Shown piece after piece: positions 45,680 through 56,899 of a DNA stretch of 64,000 bases (position 1 is its first letter; each line of letters opens with the position of its first letter). Source of the stretch: Datisca glomerata (lineage: Eukaryota > Streptophyta > Magnoliopsida > Cucurbitales > Datiscaceae); the NCBI GenBank assembly GCA_003255025.1, contig QANY01002872.1:371738-435737 (forward strand), read 5' to 3'. The notes under the pieces are model-generated. The model was given only the letters and a program-made list of their open reading frames with translations. It did no database searches and was not told the origin of the DNA. The position numbers were made by a program, and so were the translations under genes.

Positions 45680-47535
45680 TGTTGGGCATAGTGCACTCAA
45701 AGCATGTGTAAATATATTTTAATTTAAATTTAATAAAAATATATTTTTCTTATAATTGTCTTTTCTGAATTATTATTGAGTAATTTGTATATATATCTGA
45801 AAATTTAATATTCATGAATATGACTATGATCTTATATTAGTACGAGAGGATTAAGATCATAGATAAAAAAATAAAATATCCGTAACATATTAAAGTATGG
45901 AATTTTTAATGAATGATTGCTAGTACGGTTCGTTAAGCATTATAAATGGACGTGATCTCGATCTGGATCGTTGATGTGGATAGATATCTTAGTGAAGATA
46001 CTTTATATAAATAGATTATATAAGAGATGACTGAGTGAACTAATATATTTATTAACTCACAATTTATTATAAAAATTTAATATAGATCAAACATATGATC
46101 ATATATAGATCAGTCTAAATCTTGAGTAGTCATGAACTCCTATATATGTCTACTAGATCTTTTGATTTACTCGTTAAAATTTGTTTGTAAAGTAGACTAG
46201 TGACTTTTGTTTTGGAGATTCAGTGACATTGGTAGCTAGGAGCATAATTTTATAAGAAATGGAATCTAAGCTTTCCTAACAGATCGTATATTGGTTCCCT
46301 TTAGTGTTAATTTTAGAACTGAATGGTTATTGAGCTCAAATTTATAATACGGTTATAAATTGACCGTTCATGAGTGAATTAATGGTACTTAAGGATCCAA
46401 AGGTAATTAGAATGGTAAAATGATAATTTTGATCAGCTCTAATTTTTGAACCAATAATGGGTTATATCAATGGACTACACGAGATTACTCTGTAAATATA
46501 TTCTGTAATTACTAAGAGTGTAATTTCATATTTATAGTAGAATAATAATGAAATTAATAAATAAGATTATTTAATTAAAGAGTTTAATAAATAATCTTAT
46601 TTACTAGAGCTTAAAACTATGTGTCCATGGTACCAAATCCACCTCTGTATTACACAGTCTAAGATGTGAATGTTTCAGGACATAAGAAAATGACTAGCTT
46701 GTAAAAATAATTAAGATTCTTGGGCAAGTATAAAATTATGAGATAGTTGAGTGAAATTAATTAATTAAATGAATTATTGTAATTTTTGAAAATTAGAATT
46801 AATTAATTATATCAATTAGTTTTGAATTAATCAATATTTGAGACAATATATTTGATTTATGAAATTAAATAATATTAAATTATATAAGACAATCATTTGA
46901 ATTTGAATTAACTAATATGTTATTTTGTATTAACAGATAAATTAGTTGATAGATGTGATTAGACAAGTTAATTTAAATTAACTAATATCTAGATATTTAT
47001 CTGATTAAAATAAATAATAAATTTAAATAAATTATCATGTGCCATGTTGGACTGTCACAGGCCAATCACTGATTTTTGAATAAGAGATTGTCATGACACA
47101 CTGTAGTGCCATATGCACTAAAATGGCACGTGACACACTGCAGTGCCACACGACACTACAATGGTTCGTGGGAATTTGTAGTGCATCACAAGACACTGCA
47201 GTTGTACACGACACTATAGTGTGGCACAGACTATAGTGAGTCCCACTACATTGGCACATTTACACGACACATTAGTGTGCCGCAGACTGCAATGGGTCCC
47301 ACTACAGTGGCACATTTATAAATAATTTATTATTTTTTGGAAACCCTTAAAATCTAATGAGTCTTGACCTATAATATGTATATAGATAATGTTCTATTGA
47401 CCTTATTAAACAATCATAGGTGTGATTAATTTGTTAATCAAAGATTAGTGAATTCTCTAGTTCTCTTTCAAAGTTCTATCTTAAAAGTCCTCAAAATCTC
47501 TAGATCTTGTGTGTTGAGTACATCTAGAGATAGAC
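45680..47535 (+). repeat. 3' LTR of copia C
   Basis: Starts TGTTGGGCATAGTGC and aligns with 7275 to about 8870 of the reference LTR, including the CACTGTAGTGCCAC-type repeats near 47090-47310. Similarity stops where a CA-rich microsatellite begins, so the last about 340 bases are replaced. Confidence 0.8.
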
Positions 47536-47735
47536 ACACACACACACACAGAGATATATATACATACACCTATATAATACACACACACATGTATTTATAT
47601 ATATGTATGTATATCTATACACACACACACACACACATATATACATACACCTATATAATACACACACACACACACATATATAGGGAGAGAGAGAGATAAA
47701 TAGATAGATAGATAGACAGAGGGAGTGAGAGACAA
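47535..47735. repeat. compound microsatellite
   Basis: (CA)n, (TA)n, (GA)n and (GATA)n tracts. The block ACATACACCTATATAATACA followed by (CA)n occurs twice (about 47560 and 47642), so the locus has also duplicated as a unit. Open frames across it are artefacts. Confidence 0.9.
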
Positions 47736-48146
47736 CATTAAAATAGAAAATCTATGGTGTTTACGGGATTTTAAAAAAAATTCAAAAAAGTTAAGCATTA
47801 AATGGGACATTTGGTTTCTTTATGACTTATGGGAGTTTTCAAAATTTTTTATATGTTAAATGATACAAAAATGGTATAATAGGAAGATATTTATTTCTGG
47901 TTAGTGGATCCATAAACCTTAGCTATTTTTTATGATTATGATACTTGTTGTCTAATTATGTATTAAATTTTTATATAGTTATTAGTTCTGTATAAAGCCT
48001 CATATAATGAGTGCATACCATATCAATGCTTAAGCCCAATAACATTAACCTTGGTAAGATCACTTTAAGTGAACTAAACTTTCAAGTAGTCTTTAACACA
48101 CATTTAAATACATGTGTAGGCCTACATGTGTAACTATTTTCCAACA
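47736..48146 (-). repeat. 3' LTR of copia E (left limit uncertain)
   Basis: On the minus strand the LTR starts TGTTGGAAAATAGTTACACATG at 48146 just after the polypurine tract AAGTTGGAGAT. Its far end could not be placed because no second LTR is in the window. Confidence 0.55.
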
Positions 48147-50623
48147 ATCTCCAACTTACATTACCTTAAAAAATGTGCATGACTTTATGCGCTCAAAAAT
48201 TTTGCTATCATGAAAAAAATATTTCTGAACAGTCTCCTCCATTAAGCATATCTATATAGGATCAAAACGTTCTTTGAGATATGCATCGTAACTAAATTCA
48301 TTAATAGTCACGTATATCGATATAATCAAATGACATAGATCAAGTACGGATGTGTGGCATGGATATTACATGTATTGTGATCTAAACATGCCTATTTCCA
48401 ACTGGTCCAACTTTATTCATTAGGGAGATCATATTAAAGAGATATTAGTAAAACTTAAACTAAATTCTTTATTTCTATAGAAAATATCCATAAATGCAAA
48501 AGGTGTGACCCAAATGAAATAAAATTTAACTACAAATTCCCACTAAACTAGCATAGCATCAAATAACATTATACCTATCTAAACGGTGTGCTCATGAAAG
48601 ACTTTGGGTGAAATTCCCTTTGTAAGTGGCTTGACAATCATAGAGTTTGTACCAATATGCTCTATAGACACCTAAACACTCAAAACTCTTTCTTTAACAA
48701 CTAGGAACTTGATATCTATATACTTTGACTTCGATGAGCTCATACTATTGCTGGGATACAACGCTAAAGACTTATCATCACAAAACAATTTTAATGATAT
48801 TTCAATTCTTTCCAAAATTCACAGCCTAGTGACAAAGTTTAGCATCCATATTCCATGGTTGGATGCCTCAGAACATGCTATAAACTCTACTGCAACGGTG
48901 GAGGAAGCTATAAGTGTCTGTATGGCAATCTTCTAGGAAATAACTCCTCCAGCCAGCGAGTGGATATAGCCTGATATGGATCTCCGACTGTCATGGCATC
49001 CTGTGAAATCTGAATTAGAATATCCAACAATCTTCCGTTGGTTTGATCTCCTATATGTGAGAATGTAGTCATTTATTCTTTGTAAATACAATATAACCCG
49101 TTTGGCTGTTTTCTAGTGATCCATTCTAGGGCTACTCAAATATAGGCCCAACATCCCAACAACGTATGCTATATCCAGACACGTCTAAACCTGGGTAATA
49201 TTAGGCTCTAACAGTTGACGTATAAGGAATCTTCAACATTTCATTAACTTCAAGGTCATTTTTGGGGTAACCATTGAGACTAAACTTATCTCCCTTGGTA
49301 ATAGGGGTGTCACCTAATTTACCCAAATACCTTCTTAATATAGCTCTCTTGCATGACATAATTTTACCCCGATAGTGATCTCGATGTATTTGTATGCCTA
49401 ATATAAAAGAAGCTTCACCTAGATATTTCATTTCAGATTTCTTTGATAGAAATATCTTGGTTTTGTGCAATATTCTTATATCGTTACTAGCAAGTAGTAT
49501 CTCACCGACATATAGTACAAGGAAGATATGTTTACTCTTAGTGAACTTGTGGTACATACAATCATCAACTATAATCACCTCAAACCAAACGAGACTATTA
49601 CTTGATGAAATTCCTGATACCATTGATGGGAAGCTTGCTTAAGCCCAAATATGATTTTTTTTAATTCACAACCATCTTCTTTGGGTCTTCTAACATAAAA
49701 TTTTCTATTTGCACGATATAAATTATTTCATGAATTCACTATTGAGAAACATTATCTTTGCATCCATCTTATATAACTCAAGATTAAAATGTGCCATTAT
49801 TGCCATGATATTCCCGAACTCTTTGAAACCAGAAAGAAAGTCTCTCTGAAATCAATATCTTTCTTTTGAGTAAAGCATTTTGCAATAAGATGATCCTTAT
49901 ATCTCTCTACATTATTCCCTTGGCTTTAAATATTTATTTATAATCAATGGACTTTGCACCTTCAGGTAGTGGGGCGAGTCCAATATGTCATTGTCTTTTA
50001 TAGACTTAAACTCTTCATTCATGGTATTGATCCACTTCTGAGAGTTAGGACTTTACATGGCTTGATGTGAGTTGATTGTATCATCTTCCATCACTCTAAT
50101 ACAATCCTCATATTTTGTTGAATTTTCTCTTTAAGAATAATTTCTTCATTTTGTGTAGGGATTTGTTCGATCAAATCAAGAATAGAAACTTGGTCATTAT
50201 CAGAAGCGATTATGGAAATAAAATTAGATTCATCTTCAAAGACAGAGTCTCTAACTTTATTTCTCCCCCAAACTCAATATCCTTAAAGAACGTTGCAGCT
50301 CCTATGTTTCAAAAAAATGCTTACTTGTAAGATCATAAAATTTGTATTCCCTTTGATCTCTCAAAGTATCCAATAAAGTAGCAGCTAATAGTTCTACTAT
50401 CTAGTTTATTTTTATTCTTCCTATAAAACCTTGGCTCAACTAGACATCTAAAAATGTGAAAATGCTTCAAACTAGGCTTCTTGCCCATCCAAAGCTCATA
50501 AGAGTTTTTGGCTGCCCCTTAGTTGATACTCTATTAAGAATACAAGTTGAAGCCTTTAGTGCTTTCTGTAGAGAGATTTTGACAATGTGGAATGACAAAT
50601 CATACTGCTAATTATGTCCTTAA
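48147..50623 (-). pseudogene. Ty1/copia copy E, pol 3' half (minus)
   Basis: Minus-strand RNase H near 48860-49040 (GYSNSDFTGCHDSRRSISGY, then IHSLAGGVISWK). RT at 49201-49640 (FLVLYVGEILLASNDI, MKYLGEASFILGIQIHRD), with YVDD as YVGE. Integrase C-terminal part near 50430-50623 (CHSTLSKSL). Stops are frequent. The reading breaks exactly at a 5-bp target duplication at 50624 and resumes at 60852, so this copia was split by a later insertion. Confidence 0.8.
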
Positions 50624-50628
50624 GTGGT

Positions 50629-50998
50629 TCTAACACCCAAATACCAGCTGAGGTTATTTTAGTAACTTTAAAAAATAACACAAAAGCTAGGTCAAATTTT
50701 TCTTTCTTTTTTTACTAAAAAAATTCATGATCATATAATAGTGTAATATTTAATAAAATAAAACATTTATTAATGAAAACTGAAAACAAGCTTCGAAATT
50801 TGAAGACCATAAATTTATAGACAATTTTATTACATTTGAGACATAATGTAAATATATTTCCTAAATAACTGAAAAATTAACTTCAAATTATTAAATTTAC
50901 TCAATTAAGTAACTTAATTTCTCATCTCGTTCTAGAACGCCTGAAAAGACTCTTCACATTCATCACCAAGATTCTATTCAACTAAAATTTTTAATACA
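50629..50998 (-). repeat. 3' LTR (left) of the small LTR element
   Basis: Aligns with 60471 onward (shared AAAAGCTAGGTCAA, TTCATGATCATATAAT and TCTAGAACGCCT segments). Starts TCTAACAC where the right copy has TGTAACAC. The inner end is diverged. Confidence 0.85.
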
Positions 50999-51525
50999 AA
51001 GTGAGGTGATTAAAAAATATACTCAATAAGTAAAATTTTATGCATACATAGCAAACACATGCGCATCCAAGTCCATTTTAAATCATTAACATAAGCATTG
51101 TATTCGACATATACTTTATAAATCATTTAATCACATTATTTCTTTTACTTTAGCATTACATTCTTTCCATGCATTCTTTTGGTCACATTCATTTCGTTAC
51201 TTTAGATGCCTTTACATTTTCCACTACATCATTTCTTTACATTTTTCACAAGTTCACTTATATAATGTTTAGCCAATTAAATGCAGTGGATCATTATTAC
51301 AAAAACTTGTTCGACTACCAGATCTTTGGTAGTATAGCTGGATAAGCTAAACGATCATTCATTAATATTAATATTTAACCATTAAATAATATCGGGTCCA
51401 TCGATCCCCCGCGTTCTGTTTCCCACTCAGTCCCTTTCATGGCATAAACATACACCTAGTCTTTTAAATATTTATTTATTAATTATAATTTATTTTATAT
51501 GAATTTTAATGTGGAAGAATATATC

Positions 51526-51556
<31 letters not shown>

Positions 51557-51562
51557 TTTCAC
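50999..51562 (-). other. internal non-coding part of the small LTR element, ending in a (TA)n run
   Basis: AT-rich and non-coding. Ends with an uninterrupted TA dinucleotide tract at about 51521-51552, which borders the pararetrovirus. Confidence 0.6.
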
Positions 51563-51640
51563 TTACTGTTTACTTACTTTATCTGCATAATTAAACAGTT
51601 TACCGCCTGTTATGGCTGGTTATTGTTATTATTGTTGCTC
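51563..51640 (+). repeat. left copy of the pararetrovirus terminal redundancy
   Basis: Shares TTTACTTA-TTTATCTG, CCTGTTATGGCTGG and TTATTGTTATTATTGTTGC with 58848-58925. Begins right after a TA microsatellite. Confidence 0.75.
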
Positions 51641-51705
51641 AATTGCTTACCTGAATAATAGCTTTTATTTAATCTCACTCTCTGCCCAAGTGGCTGGTTA
51701 TTTTT

Positions 51706-52260
51706 ATGCTTGATTATTTCTCTATAATATTTGATTATTTAATCTGTGAATTTGGTTTACCAGAGGCTGACGTACCAGTTTCTATCTGGTTTACTTCAAG
51801 CACTATAATAAAACCTCTTAGATATGTAAATCCTGAAGGTATAGTGGTTGTAGGGGCAAAGTGGTGTAAAGTCAGCCTGGTAGGAGGTTATAGAAGTCAT
51901 AATAGATTATCAATCAAAATACAGTATGAATTTTTCAATCATAAGAATAATTTAGTTTCTTGAATCATGAGTAGATTATTTAGAAGTAATTCTTCTAGTA
52001 GCAATAGGTCTACAATAACTTCAATACCTGACATAATAAGTGAAAAATATTTTGAATTAACATATGATCAAGTAGATCATAGGGTATGGAATATACCCAA
52101 AATCTCTAATAAAAACATTTACAAATCAATAGGAGTCCAAAGAATCAAACCATATTGATCCAATCTAGGCAAAGTAATGCCAATATTAGAGTCCCTAAAA
52201 CTATTAGGTGCTCTGATATTACTTTACCAACAATTAACTTTTAACCAATGAAAGTCAACC
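51706..52260 (+). pseudogene. endogenous caulimovirid movement-protein-like region (broken)
   Basis: The open part 51706-51963 reads GLPEADVPVSIWFTSS, VNPEGIVVVGAKWCKVSLVG and GYRSHNRLSIKIQYEF. After an in-frame TGA (51961-51963) the same frame goes on to 52158. A frameshift near 52155 leads into RVPKTIRCSDITLP. Position just after the primer site and before the coat region, and the VGGYRSHNRLS text, fit the 30K-type movement protein of caulimovirids, which opens plasmodesmata. The N-terminal third is not recognisable. Confidence 0.65.
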
Positions 52261-53369
52261 CACTCAAATACAACGATTAATAGAAGATGTAGATTACATC
52301 CACAATACATTGATGGTACTATTAAAATTAACTTCCAATCTTCTAGTTCTAATCCTCAAATTAGGGAGTATAGCCAGTCTAGTACTCTTCGAAATTCATT
52401 TTCTGGGTTATCCATTAGTAATGATAAAGATCTTAGGATTCAACAATTAGAACAATAATTAAAAAAAGTTAAAAATTAAAAATTTATGACTCAAATGAAT
52501 AGTTACAATTTCTCAAGTAAGTGAGACAGTCTATGATAATAAGTTTGATCAGGTTGACGAACTAGAGGCACCCACAGAATCAGACTTCAAAGGATCCTTA
52601 CCTCCTGTTAATCTTCAACTCTTAGTTTTACATTTAGGAACTTTGAACCAAGAATACAAGCCAGATTGGGAAGGTCTAGCACAACACAATAATGACCCAG
52701 CCAATCTAAAAAGATGTAATAGGTTCATAGAAATATAATATGTATCAAAGAAGAATCATACATGCTGAATGGAAGACATTCATGCAAGAATTTAGAGTTG
52801 ATATGTTTTTCCTTGATTATATCGAGGATATTTATTAGAAAAATATTAATGTAATTTCCAAATCTAAATGGGTCAAAGAAAACTCTAGTGTGGTGACTCC
52901 TAGTCATCCACCACCTGACAAAATTATGATTAATTATAAAAAAAATTTAATCACTGCTTCTCCTTTCAAAATTTTAAAGGAAGAAGAACCAATTAATAAA
53001 GTAGTTGAACAACTCAATCACACCAATTGAAGTGTAATTACAATAGGAAAACAATTAGATAAATTTAAGAATAAGGTTGATGTTCTTAATGAACCTAAAC
53101 CTAATGAATCATTGAAAGAAAAATCCTTAATAAATCTTTCAGGTGAAACTACTTTGAATATTGTTCCCCTTAATAAACAAATAGATAAAATGCTTCAAGA
53201 ATTAAAGAATAAATCTGTCGAATCATTTTCTTCTGTTAAGGTTATTAACCAAGACAGTAGTTTAGAATAAAAATGTCATAGGTCAGAATCCACCTATGAG
53301 TCATCTACAATAAGTGAATCTTTAAACATTAACAATATCGAAAACACAATTAACAATTAAGAAATTAAG
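52261..53369 (+). pseudogene. caulimovirid linker/coiled-coil region before the coat domain (broken)
   Basis: Frame-switching pieces rich in Gln, Ser, Lys and Glu, with IQQLEQ and LDKFKNKVDVL heptad-like stretches and a segment rich in TPSHPPPDK. No enzyme motif. Several stops and frameshifts. In related polyproteins this zone links the movement and coat domains. Confidence 0.55.
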
Positions 53370-54507
53370 AAATTAGAAAGGAAATGGCATAAAAGGCCAA
53401 TTCCTCCTGATATCGAAATTTCTGAAAATTCTTTAGTTAGTCAATTTTCTGGTTCTACAGAGAAATTGTACGAATGGAATATTGATGGATTTTCTGATCA
53501 GGAAGTTCTCAATAAATTACTGCACATGGTAATGGTAGTTAACAACTGCATTACCACACACAATTTACTTCACAATGAGGTAATAAATCTTTTAGTCACA
53601 TGATTCACATGAATGCTACATTCCTGGTGGGAAAAAACATCTCACAGAAGAATAAAACAACAGTAAAGATTGATGCTAAAGGAAACCCAACTATTGGAGA
53701 AGATCAAGAAACAATACATGATGCCATCATTATACTCATTTACACAATAATTGAACAGCTCATTGGAACGTCAAGTAATGTTACTTCGCGTATCCATGAT
53801 CAATTGACTAATCTTATGTGCCCAACCCTAAGTGCTTTTAACTGGTACATAAAAATATTTTTGTCCAGAGTAATGAGAAGGGATGATAGTAATCAACCAT
53901 TTTGAAAAGAAAAAAATTATAAATAGATTACCCAATTTGTTCGCACAGAAAATAAGAACAATCCTTAGTAATGACCTAGAAAATATACGCTATGATAGTT
54001 TTACCTACTGTACAATAATTACTACAATAAAAAAGGAAGGTTTGAAAATGTGTATTGATATGAAAATCAATAAACCAATAAAAAATAAAATAAAGCTGCC
54101 AATACGAATTATGCAAATTTTGCAAGCAGTATGGTTTATCCACTATTTCTCCTTTCCAGAAAATAGGGAGAATTCCCATTTTAGCCCTAGAAGGTCTCGC
54201 AAGCCTCATAGGAGACAAAATCACAAAAAAAACTTTGACCAATACTTTTCAAAGAATATGAATTTTGGCAAATGTTTCTCTTAGAATAGAAATTATTCTT
54301 GACGAAAACTCAATAAAAGATTTGACCAAAGTAAAATCAAGTGTTTTAAATGTGGTCAGAATGGTCATTTTTTTAACATTTGTCAAGTCAAAAATAAAAT
54401 TAACCAATTAAAAATATCTGAAGAAGATAAACAAGAATTGTTTAGAATCTTAGAAATAATAGATTATCATGAGAGTAATAGTGAAGATTTAGGAGATTTT
54501 GAATGAC
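53370..54507 (+). pseudogene. caulimovirid coat protein region with zinc knuckle (broken)
   Basis: Pieces read YEWNIDGFSDQEVLNKLLHM, then (53600-53905) IIEQLIGTS and FNWYIKIFLSRVMRRDDSNQ, then (53883-54284) RLPNLFAQKIRTIL and KKEGLKMCIDMKI. A clean CCHC knuckle lies at 54342-54383 (C-X2-C-X4-H-X4-C). Order and text are those of caulimovirid coat proteins, which package the DNA genome; the knuckle binds nucleic acid. At least three frameshifts and several stops. Confidence 0.85.
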
Positions 54508-54958
54508 CTGAGTCCTCTAAGTATAACTAGTCAAGTTCTGACAGTTATTCTACTAACATCACTATGAGGTGTAGGGATAGTTGTTATAAAAAATTAATGT
54601 CTCAAATAAAAATGACGAACAAGAAAATCTCTTGTTAGATCTAATTAGAAAAATTGAAAATCTAGAATTAAAACAAGAATATTTAAAAAGGCTTAGGAAT
54701 GTAATTTTTAAGAAAGAAAATTCTAAGTCTAATAATAATAATACTGCAAGCATTTCGCAATACCTTGAAAAATTCAATAAGGTTAAAGAAAAGGAAAAAG
54801 AAGTTACCTTACAAGAACTTTAAAAAGAAATTAAAAAATATTAAAATTGAAATAAGAGAATTAAGAGATTCTAATACAGAAATAACCAAAGATTTAAATC
54901 TTTTGTAAATAGAGAATTCAATTAATAAATAAGAATCTAGTGAACCTAGTAAATTACT
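54508..54958 (+). pseudogene. caulimovirid region between coat and protease (broken coiled coil)
   Basis: Lys/Glu-rich heptad-like pieces (54632-54823, LELKQEYLKRLRN, then EKFNKVKEKEKE) with stops. No known domain. Confidence 0.5.
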
Positions 54959-55304
54959 AATCTCTGATCATGAGCTTGAAGAACCTATTACCGACACTAA
55001 TAACCTTATCCAAATTATCAATCATGTCAAAATCAACAAATGGCACATAATAATCAGAATAATTATTCAAGATTTTGATTTCACCACAATGACTCTCGTT
55101 GATTCAAGAGCAGATTTAAATTGTGTGCAGGAAGGACTTGTTCCTACCAAGTACTTTAAGAAGACGAGAGAGTCTTTGTATTTTGCAAATGATATTCCGA
55201 TGTATACCAATTATGAAATCTCCAAAGTCCATATTTGTCATGACGATATATGTTTCAGAACATCATTTGTCTTAGTAAAATGTATGAGTGCTAAAATTAT
55301 TTAG
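54959..55304 (+). pseudogene. caulimovirid aspartic protease (broken)
   Basis: The open part 55089-55304 reads TLVDSRADLNCVQEGLVPTK, then the flap region and VHICHDDICFRTSFVLVK. The catalytic triad normally D-S/T-G is D-S-R, so the enzyme would be dead even without the following stop. The family cleaves the viral polyprotein. It lies directly before RT. Confidence 0.8.
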
Positions 55305-55529
55305 GTTTACCATTCATTTTTTTATTGTATCATTTTATAATAGAGCATGATGAGATAATTACTTATCTCATAGATGAACCTGTTAAATTCAAATTTATTT
55401 TTTTTTCTCACAATGAGAAATTGAAAACTTTGAAACAAAATTTTGTTTTTAAGTCCATAAAATTAATTTCTTGTAAGAGAAAACTATTATGTTTTCTGTA
55501 AGATAAAATTGAAGAGCATGCTTTTCAAA

Positions 55530-56228
55530 ATCAAGTTAAAATCATTGAACGAAGAAGTCCTTGTTTTATAATAAATTGTAAGCCCCTTAAAGATGTTTTG
55601 GAATTGATAAAATATTCAATATCAAACAGAAGAGATTTAATCATCAGACTTATAAATGCTGATGTATCCTCTAAGTTTAGCATAGAATTTGAATTTTGGC
55701 AAATCCATATAAATAAGATTAAGAAAGACAAGATTATATTTGATCATTATAAATGGAAAAAAATACCATTTGATCTTAGATTTACTCCAAGTAAATTTCA
55801 GAATATAATGATTAAACTATTTAATCAGTTTGCTGATTTCTTGATTGTATGCATTAATAATATTCTTATTAAACAATACTGGTTGAGTTTCTTGATTGTT
55901 CACATTTGTGAATATGTTAAAAAATACTGGAACTACTTTATATTATTTCCAAAAATAATAAAATAAAATAATTTAATTATCTCTTAAAAAAGAATCAAAT
56001 TGTTTCAATCTAAAATTAGATTTTTAAGATTTGGAATTTACTATTCCACTATTAAAACAATTGATAAAATCATACAACTTGTTTTGATTAATTACAAATC
56101 TGCAAAATATGTTTTGAAATTACTTCCAAACAAAGTTTTGCTAGGTAATAATTTATTTTTAGCAGTTTTAATTTCAATATTTAATTTATCCAATGTATTG
56201 ATAATTAAATTCCTCACTTCCTTACTTA
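55530..56228 (+). pseudogene. caulimovirid reverse transcriptase (broken; RNase H not found)
   Basis: The stretch 55560-55966 carries KPLKDVLELIKYSISNRRDL, a sites-of-palm SKF...FWQIHI segment, WKKIPFDLRFTPSKFQNIM and, where YIDD is expected, CINN. 56000-56200 gives FQSKIRFLRF and the thumb helix region. The text fits caulimovirid RT, which copies the RNA pregenome into DNA. The active-site aspartates are lost. After about 56200 the reading ends at the AlkB-like segment, with no space for the roughly 130-residue RNase H. Confidence 0.8.
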
Positions 56229-56241
56229 TAATCTTTTGCAG
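56203..56241 (+). promoter_or_regulatory. possible 3' splice acceptor before the AlkB-like domain
   Basis: TTCCTCACTTCCTTACTTATAATCTTTTGCAG-type sequence (pyrimidine-rich, then TTTTGCAG, AG at 56240-56241) just upstream of the open AlkB frame. Matches a plant acceptor; no donor was identified. Confidence 0.4.
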
Positions 56242-56746
56242 GAAATTATTTTCAAGATTCTTCCGTGGAAGAATTTGATGAATCTGGCCTACTAGAATAC
56301 AGAATGGTAGAACCTAGATTACTTAATCAAAATTCTTTTAGAATCAAGAAGCTTAATGGTAGGGTAGCCACTTTTTACTCAAAATTATCATTTATTAATT
56401 ATGATCATGATAGATTTGAAAATCTAATAAATGACTGGCTTAATGAATTGGATAAAACTTTGGAAGAAATTGGATTGAGACATGATTTCAATGAAGCCTT
56501 AATTCAGTGGTATGAAAAAGGTGGTAAAATGGGTTATCACAAAGATAATGAAATCTGTTATGATAATAGAAAAATTTTAATTGTGAATCTCTTGGGACAA
56601 ACAATTTTTAAAATTAAATTTTCAAACAAAACAATAATTTTTTTTGGATACTGTAAGGAACTTTCTTCGTCATGCCTGATCGATATCAAAGAAGACATAG
56701 ACATGCTGTAGAATTCTTAACCTGAAGACTTAACATCACTTCAAAA
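56232..56746 (+). pseudogene. AlkB-like 2OG/Fe(II) dioxygenase domain in the pararetrovirus
   Basis: Open from 56232 to 56711 without an ATG near its start. Residues (from GTG at 56265) include LNGRVATFYSK at 30-40, FNEALIQWYEKGGKMGYHKD at 75-94 and KILIVNLLGQTIFKI at 103-117. His92 and Asp94 (codons 56538-56546) are the first two iron ligands. The frame then slips: from 56657 another frame reads GTFFVMPDRYQ and RHRHAV, with the third ligand His near 56702, and beyond a TGA at 56723-56725 RLNIT holds the likely 2-oxoglutarate-binding Arg (56726-56728). This is the motif order of viral AlkB domains, which in plant RNA viruses remove methyl groups from RNA. One frameshift and one stop break it. 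Confidence 0.8.
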
Positions 56747-56899
56747 ATCATGTGAGAATGATGAATGATGCAATACTAGAAGAGTCTTCGACTCAACAAT
56801 TGGCCCTTAAGGCCCAAATCAATGATGAGTCTTCTACTCTTGACCAAGCCCAATCAACAATACTTGAGACCATCAGATCTAATCACCAATCAACCCTAG

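Larger units (their letters stand above)
40882..47535 (+). mobile_element. Ty1/copia retrotransposon copy C, internally deleted
   Basis: Same family as A and B. The 5' LTR starts TGTTGGGCATAGT at 40882 but is joined at about 42930 directly to protease/pre-integrase sequence, so the LTR 3' end, primer site, leader and gag are deleted. Integrase, RT and RNase H follow, then the 3' LTR at 45680. Confidence 0.85.

Noticed and set aside
47448..47810. His/Thr/Tyr-repeat open frames
   Set aside because: Direct products of CA/TA microsatellites.
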